From: an uncultured Acetatifactor sp.
GTDB lineage: Bacteria; Bacillota; Clostridia; Lachnospirales; Lachnospiraceae
Direction of reading: 5' to 3'
Length of the DNA stretch: 64,000 bases
Assembly (NCBI GenBank): GCA_910585015.1
Contig: CAJUCT010000010.1
Location: 1-64,000 of the forward strand
This document shows positions 59,484-64,000 of this stretch, piece by piece. The position numbers and the translations under genes are program-made. The stretch's first letter is position 1. Every line of letters begins with the position of its first letter. The notes under the pieces were generated by a model, which was given only the letters and a program-made list of their open reading frames with translations, had not been told where the DNA came from and did not search any database.

Positions 59484-60026
59484 ATGTGTGATACAATTAA
59501 GAGAATACGGATATTTACCATAGCGGATTTCAAGGAGGAAGAGGAGTGGCTTACGGAGATGCACCGGCTGGGCTGGAAATTGTCCGGCATGACGCCTCCC
59601 TGCTTTTTTTACTTTGAGAGGTGCGAACCGGAGGAGGTGGTTTACCAGTTGGATTTCCGCAACAGGCGGGAAGGAGACGGGGCAGAGTACCGGCAGATGT
59701 TCCGGGATTGCGGCTGGGAGTATGTGGACAGCTGCATGAGCTTTCACTATTTTCGAAAGCCAGTCTCCCAGATGGAGAGGATGGAAGAGATTTTCAGTGA
59801 TAATGCCTCCCGGATAGACTTTATGGGCAGGATCTGGAAGTGGAGGATGATGCCGATATTTGTGATACTTTTCGGATGTATTCTGCCCCAGATATATCAG
59901 GGCATCACGAAAAGGATTCCCATGGATGCTTTTTTCTGGATATTTGTGATGATGCTTCTGCTGTATTTGCGCCTGATTCTCCATGTTGGTATCAAGTTCT
60001 TTCGGATGCGGCGCAGTCTAAAATAG
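59484..60026 (+). CDS. DUF2812 membrane protein
   Basis: A 180-residue protein: an N-terminal DUF2812 domain (KRIRIFTIADFKEEEEWLTEMHRLGWKL, YQLDFRN, WEYVDSCMSFHYFRK) and two C-terminal TM segments (about 118-137 and 145-168). DUF2812 genes are regularly coupled to PadR genes in Firmicutes, often near drug-efflux ABC transporters like the one downstream. The start codon is assumed from the domain boundary; an upstream in-frame ATG at 59412 lacks support. Confidence 0.8.
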   Translation: MCDTIKRIRIFTIADFKEEEEWLTEMHRLGWKLSGMTPPCFFYFERCEPEEVVYQLDFRNRREGDGAEYRQMFRDCGWEYVDSCMSFHYFRKPVSQMERMEEIFSDNASRIDFMGRIWKWRMMPIFVILFGCILPQIYQGITKRIPMDAFFWIFVMMLLLYLRLILHVGIKFFRMRRSLK

Positions 60027-60452
60027 AGCCGATGGCAAGAATACAGATAAAATGCGGGTATGACAAAGCATTGATGCATATAAGCGGGCAGAAAATATCG
60101 CTTATTTGCCACCTGGAATATATGTTTGACAAGGCGGGGCGGATCTGAAAATGTGCCAAAAGTACGCGCAATACAGAAAGAAAACCTTTGTTGAAAAAAG
60201 GATTGCACGAAAAAAAGTTATTTAGTGCGGCATTTATGGTTTACATGAGAGGAACGGGGTTTTATAATGGGTCTGGACACAGGAATGGACAGCTTAAGCG
60301 AGGCGGACCATTCTTGCGGGAGAGCCGTTTCCAATAGAACAGGCGGCGAAAAAATACATCCGCGGAACGAAGCAGGTTTGGATGCCGCGCATCCAAATAC
60401 TGATTGACGCGATATCGCAGGTTCGTCTGCGATATATGAGAAAGGAGTAAAC
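60027..60452 (+). other. Gap with a dispersed palindromic repeat
   Basis: About 425 bp without a gene. 60378-60450 carries TTTGGATGC with GCATCCAAA, then ATACTGATTG, then GCGATATCGCAGG with CTGCGATAT, leading into the AAAGGAG of the next gene. It is nearly the same as the element at 27019-27090. The region upstream shows nothing recognisable. Confidence 0.6.
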
Positions 60453-61451
60453 ATGTCATTAGAAGTGAAGAACCTAACAAAAAAGTACGGGGAGAAGACG
60501 GTGGTGGACGGTTTGTCCTTTACGTTGGAAAAACCCGGCGTCTATGCGTTATTGGGAACCAACGGCGCAGGCAAGACCACATCCATCCGCATGATCCTGG
60601 GGATGCTGGCCTGCGACGGCGGCCAGGTGCTGTGGCAGGGAAAGCCCATGGACGCCATGCATATGAATGTGGGCTATCTGGCGGAGGAGAGGGGATTGTA
60701 TCCCAAATATGAGTTGATGGATCAGCTGCTGTATTTTGCCAAGCTAAAGGGTGTACCCAGAGATACCGCTAAAGAGAGAATTTCCTACTGGGCGGGACGT
60801 CTGGAGGTGGAGGAATATCTGTATCCCTCCAAAGCCAAAGGGAAAAAGGCGGAGAAGCCCAAGATGGCGGATCAGCTTTCCAAAGGCAACCAGCAGAAGA
60901 TCCAGCTGATGGCGGCGCTGCTGTCGGAGCCGGAACTGCTGATCCTGGATGAGCCCCTGAGCGGCCTGGACCCAGTGAACACGGATCTGTTCAAGGGGAT
61001 CATCCGGGAGGAGATGGAAAAAGGGAAATACCTGATTATGTCCTCTCATCAGATGGCCACCATTGAGGAATTCTGCGAGGACATCACGATCCTGAACAGG
61101 GGTAAGACTGTTCTGCAGGGGAATCTGAATGAGATTAAGAGGAGTTATGGACGGGTGAACATGTTTATAAAATGTGATCAGCCATTTGAGGATATCATCG
61201 AAAGACATGCCCTGCCCATTATCAATGACACTCCTGACGGAAAGCAGTTGAAAGTGAGCGGCGAGGGGCAGGCTCTGGATTTTTTGCAGGATCTGTTAAA
61301 GGAGCGGCGCCAGGTGGTGAAGTTTGAACTGCGGGAGCCTTCCCTGCATGAAATCTTTATAGAGAAAGCGGGAACCGCCCAGGAGGAAGAGGCGTCCGAT
61401 GCCGCGGACAGCCAGAAGGCGGAGAACGGAGGCAGTCATGAAGAGAAATGA
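60453..61451 (+). CDS. ABC exporter ATPase (Nat/drug type)
   Basis: A 332-residue ATPase with Walker A GTNGAGKTT, signature LSKGNQQKIQLM, Walker B LLILDEPLSGLDP and a C-terminal regulatory domain. The gene overlaps the first permease gene by 14 bp. It forms a Na+/drug-type ABC exporter with the two following permeases. Strong AAAGGAG site; the dispersed repeat lies immediately upstream. Confidence 0.93.
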   Translation: MSLEVKNLTKKYGEKTVVDGLSFTLEKPGVYALLGTNGAGKTTSIRMILGMLACDGGQVLWQGKPMDAMHMNVGYLAEERGLYPKYELMDQLLYFAKLKGVPRDTAKERISYWAGRLEVEEYLYPSKAKGKKAEKPKMADQLSKGNQQKIQLMAALLSEPELLILDEPLSGLDPVNTDLFKGIIREEMEKGKYLIMSSHQMATIEEFCEDITILNRGKTVLQGNLNEIKRSYGRVNMFIKCDQPFEDIIERHALPIINDTPDGKQLKVSGEGQALDFLQDLLKERRQVVKFELREPSLHEIFIEKAGTAQEEEASDAADSQKAENGGSHEEK

Positions 61452-62829
61452 GTATGCGGGCTGGAAGGAAGTATTTATCTTCTCGCTCAGACAGGAGATA
61501 AAGCAGAAGTCCTTCAGAGGCTTTCTGATACTGATGTGCCTGGTCATTCTGGCCGTCATGCCGGTGAGCGCATGGCTGCAGCGCAGGGACCAGGAACAGA
61601 TAAAAGCCACAGAGGTGAGCCGTCTTACCGTTTATGACGAAACGGGACTGGGAATTGATTACAGCCACGCCCTGGAGGGGGAGCGTTACAGCGGCGTACA
61701 GGTGACGGAGGCTTCGGGAGATAGTTTTGTGTCCCATGTGGAGGCTCTGGAAGAAAGTCAGGACAGCACGGAGATGGTGGTGCGCGTGACCTATGAGGAG
61801 GCGGGGTATTTTAGCCTGACTTTTGTGAAGGCGGCCACAGCGGACTTGAAGGATAAGGACTGTGAACAGCTTTCACAGGATTTTGAGAATTTTTTTCTGG
61901 ATGCGCGGATACGGGTGGTGGATGTGGATCAGGAACAGCTTGACTTTATCAACCAGCCTGTGACGAGCCGGGTGGAGCACACCACCCAGGAGGGGGAGAT
62001 TACTCCCGAGGAGGACGGGGAAGGTATCTCCATGTCCGAGTATTATGTGCTGCTGGCGGGGATCGTCATCGTCTTGATGATTGTCAACATGGGCGGCGGG
62101 CAGATTGCCCTGTCCATTGTGACGGAGAAGAGCACCAAAGTGGTGGAATATCTGATGATCAATGTGCGGCCCATGGCGCTGATAGTGGGAAAGATCCTGG
62201 CGGCGCTGACCACAGTGTTGATACAGTTTGCCGCCTGTGGTGTCAGCTATCTGCTCTCCAGGGAAATCGCTAAACTGATCTTTGGAACTGCCCAGAGCGG
62301 CGCCGAGGCAGAGCAGAAGTCCGGGATCATGGAATTGTTTGCCCATGTCAATGGGGGGACTCTGCTGCTGGCGGCAGTAATGATTCTTGTGGGGGTGTTG
62401 TTTTTCAGTATTGTGGCAGGATTGGCGGGAGCCTCTGTCAGCAAGATGGAGGAGATGGCGGAGGGCCTCAAGCTCTATCAGATGCTGCTGGTGGTGGGAT
62501 CCTATGTGGGGATTTTTCTGTGTATCATGCAGATGATGGGCAAGGTCAGCGATGTGGTGGTAAATATCTGCTGCATCCTGCCTCTGTCGGCCCCCTTTGT
62601 TCTGCCGGCCAATCTGCTGCTGGGAAAAGTGGGTGTGGTTACGGGCCTGGTGAGCCTGGCGGTGGTGACGGTATGCACGGCGGCGCTGTTTTCCTTTACC
62701 GCCAAGGTGTATGAGTCCATGATTTTTTATAACGGCAATGTATTAAAATTGAAAGATATCCTGCAGATTGCAAAAAACCGCCGGGTGGCTGCGGAAAGCG
62801 TGGGAAAGGAGGGAGGACATCATGAATAA
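61438..62829 (+). CDS. ABC-2 type exporter permease (NatB-like), first
   Basis: A 463-residue permease. One N-terminal TM (about 19-38), a large extracellular domain (about 40-205), and five to six C-terminal TM segments with the EKSTKVVEYLMINVRPMALIVGKI amphipathic stretch typical of NatB/ABC-2 permeases. The ATG at 61438 follows GGAGG inside the ATPase gene end. Confidence 0.9.
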   Translation: MKRNEYAGWKEVFIFSLRQEIKQKSFRGFLILMCLVILAVMPVSAWLQRRDQEQIKATEVSRLTVYDETGLGIDYSHALEGERYSGVQVTEASGDSFVSHVEALEESQDSTEMVVRVTYEEAGYFSLTFVKAATADLKDKDCEQLSQDFENFFLDARIRVVDVDQEQLDFINQPVTSRVEHTTQEGEITPEEDGEGISMSEYYVLLAGIVIVLMIVNMGGGQIALSIVTEKSTKVVEYLMINVRPMALIVGKILAALTTVLIQFAACGVSYLLSREIAKLIFGTAQSGAEAEQKSGIMELFAHVNGGTLLLAAVMILVGVLFFSIVAGLAGASVSKMEEMAEGLKLYQMLLVVGSYVGIFLCIMQMMGKVSDVVVNICCILPLSAPFVLPANLLLGKVGVVTGLVSLAVVTVCTAALFSFTAKVYESMIFYNGNVLKLKDILQIAKNRRVAAESVGKEGGHHE

Positions 62830-64000
62830 AGGAATGTTCAGCGGTTGGCGGGATGTGTTCCTGTTTACCCTCAGGCAGGCCACAGGGAAAAAGTTTCGAA
62901 GCGTAACAATAGGGCTGGCCCTGGTGATGTTGGCGGCTGGGGTGGCTGTCAGTACCATCATGGCATTTGTCCAGAAAAAAGAGGACGGCAAGCTCTCTCC
63001 TATAGGGCAGGTATATGTAGCGGACAACAGCGAGTTGGATGTATTATATCTGGAGGGCTTCGGGGAGAGATATGGGGAGACTTTCCCGGATATCTCCTTT
63101 GTGGAGGCCCAGCAGCCGGTGGAAGAACTGGCCGTGACGCTGGGAGAGCAGGAGCCGGAGAGTGTGATCCTGGAGATTGGACGATCCGCGGAGGGGTATC
63201 TGCTGACAGTGGTATTGCCCTACGGCAGTGAGATAGACAAGGAGGATGCTGAGGATCTGTGTGAGGCTTTCGCGTCTGTCATGGAGCAGAGCAAGCTGCT
63301 TTCCTCGGGCATACCCATGGAAAAACTGGTATTGGCCATGAGCGGTGTGCAGTCCAGCCAGCTGGATGCCGGGGAGGAAGAGCGCAGCATTGGGGAACAG
63401 AAGGTGGCTATGCTCGCTCCTATGCTCATCATATTTTTCATGTATTTTATGACGCTGATGTACGGTATGAGCGTGGGCAATGCCGTCAGTGTGGAGAAGT
63501 GTTCCAAGCTGATGGAGATGATGCTCACGCTGACCAGGCCCTATGGGCTGATTTTTGGCAAGGTTCTGGCAATCACCGTGACGGCCATCAGTCAGATTCT
63601 GCTTTGGATCGGCTGTCTGGTGGGAGGATTTTTCCTGGGGCACGGAATTGCGGGGGCGGTAATCTATCCGGATTATCACAATGTGCTGCTGGAAATATTT
63701 ATCCTGCTCAAGGGCCAGGTGGGCAGCACGGCCTTTACCCCTGGGGCCATGACGCTGGCGGTATTTACACTATGTCTGGCTTTCCTGTTCTATTGCATGT
63801 TGGCGGGGCTTATCGCCTCCTTTGCCAGCAAGGCGGAGGAACTGGGCCAAGTCATGAGCTTTTACCAGCTTGCCATGATTGCCGGGTTCTTTGGCTCCTA
63901 TATGCTTCCCCTGCAGGAGAAGGATTGGATCAACACAATCCTGCGGATCGTACCGCTCACCAGCGCCTATATGCTGCCGGGAGATATCCTGGTGGGCAAT
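62822..64000 (+). CDS. ABC-2 type exporter permease, second (3' end off the window)
   Basis: The ATG at 62822 overlaps the preceding stop by 8 bp behind GGAGG. 393 residues are visible. The plan matches the first permease (TM at about 27-46, large outer domain, then TM segments from about 198), with EKCSKLMEMMLTLTRPYGLIFGKVL as the equivalent amphipathic stretch. The gene continues past the right edge. Confidence 0.9.
   Translation, partial: MNKGMFSGWRDVFLFTLRQATGKKFRSVTIGLALVMLAAGVAVSTIMAFVQKKEDGKLSPIGQVYVADNSELDVLYLEGFGERYGETFPDISFVEAQQPVEELAVTLGEQEPESVILEIGRSAEGYLLTVVLPYGSEIDKEDAEDLCEAFASVMEQSKLLSSGIPMEKLVLAMSGVQSSQLDAGEEERSIGEQKVAMLAPMLIIFFMYFMTLMYGMSVGNAVSVEKCSKLMEMMLTLTRPYGLIFGKVLAITVTAISQILLWIGCLVGGFFLGHGIAGAVIYPDYHNVLLEIFILLKGQVGSTAFTPGAMTLAVFTLCLAFLFYCMLAGLIASFASKAEELGQVMSFYQLAMIAGFFGSYMLPLQEKDWINTILRIVPLTSAYMLPGDILVGN

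Overview
The window is chromosomal DNA of a monoderm, anaerobic Clostridia, most likely a gut Lachnospiraceae. The evidence is the gene content: a BlaI/BlaR-type regulator pair, PerR with a rubredoxin-containing rubrerythrin, a MecA-type adaptor, an archaeal-type AspRS, an LplB-like sugar importer with a rhamnogalacturonan locus, DUF1538/P-II genes and a CXXC/4Fe-4S membrane module. Start codons follow strong AGGAGG-type ribosome binding sites. No rRNA or CRISPR array was seen. There are two tRNA genes, Pro(CGG) and Lys(CTT).

Layout. 1-2.8 kb: BlaI/BlaR1-like pair. 2.9-4 kb: PerR-rubrerythrin operon with a perfect 7-1-7 box. 4.1-8.2 kb: two-component system, DegV, pseudouridine synthase. 8.2-13.6 kb: AI-2E-type membrane protein, O-antigen-ligase-like protein, MecA, tRNA-Pro, RlmI-like methyltransferase. 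13.7-19.2 kb: LytTR/GHKL two-component system and a pair of ABC exporters behind a tandem 103-bp palindromic repeat. 19.2-29.8 kb: AraC regulator, LplB-type importer, GH105, CE12-like esterase, GH112 phosphorylase and rhamnose mutarotase. Together these import rhamnogalacturonan fragments, deacetylate and split them, phosphorolyse galactosyl-rhamnose and epimerise rhamnose. 30-34.2 kb: metal permease and Fur regulator, ParB-like/BMP fusion, phosphoesterase.

34.36-44.27 kb is the most remarkable part: a 9,913-bp provirus of a filamentous ssDNA phage (inovirus-like), integrated in the anticodon arm of tRNA-Lys(CTT). It has an N-terminally anchored Zot/pI ATPase, a Rep, a tyrosine recombinase, several tiny one-TM coat-like proteins, a signal-peptide-bearing virion-protein candidate, an HTH repressor, a dyad-rich origin-like region with DnaA-box-like sites, nine TTGT-N3-ACAA sites, and a par/Fst-style type I toxin-antitoxin module. 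Its attachment region contains two inverted copies of the recombination core 92 nt apart. This geometry recalls the folded single-stranded attP of CTXphi, but here it is paired with the phage's own integrase and a tRNA target. A second, mostly deleted element copy follows in tandem (44.27-44.70 kb), and a MITE with target duplications sits beside it.

45-49.4 kb: DUF1538 and P-II-like genes, an orphan gene fragment, and a polyferredoxin/CXXC/thioredoxin module. 50-57.4 kb: AspRS behind an attenuator-like leader, a second two-component system with a linked envelope protein, a receiver-alarmone synthetase fusion, TatD. 57.4-64 kb: Rpn nuclease with 24-bp repeats, a PadR operon with twin operators, and a Nat-type ABC exporter that runs off the right edge.
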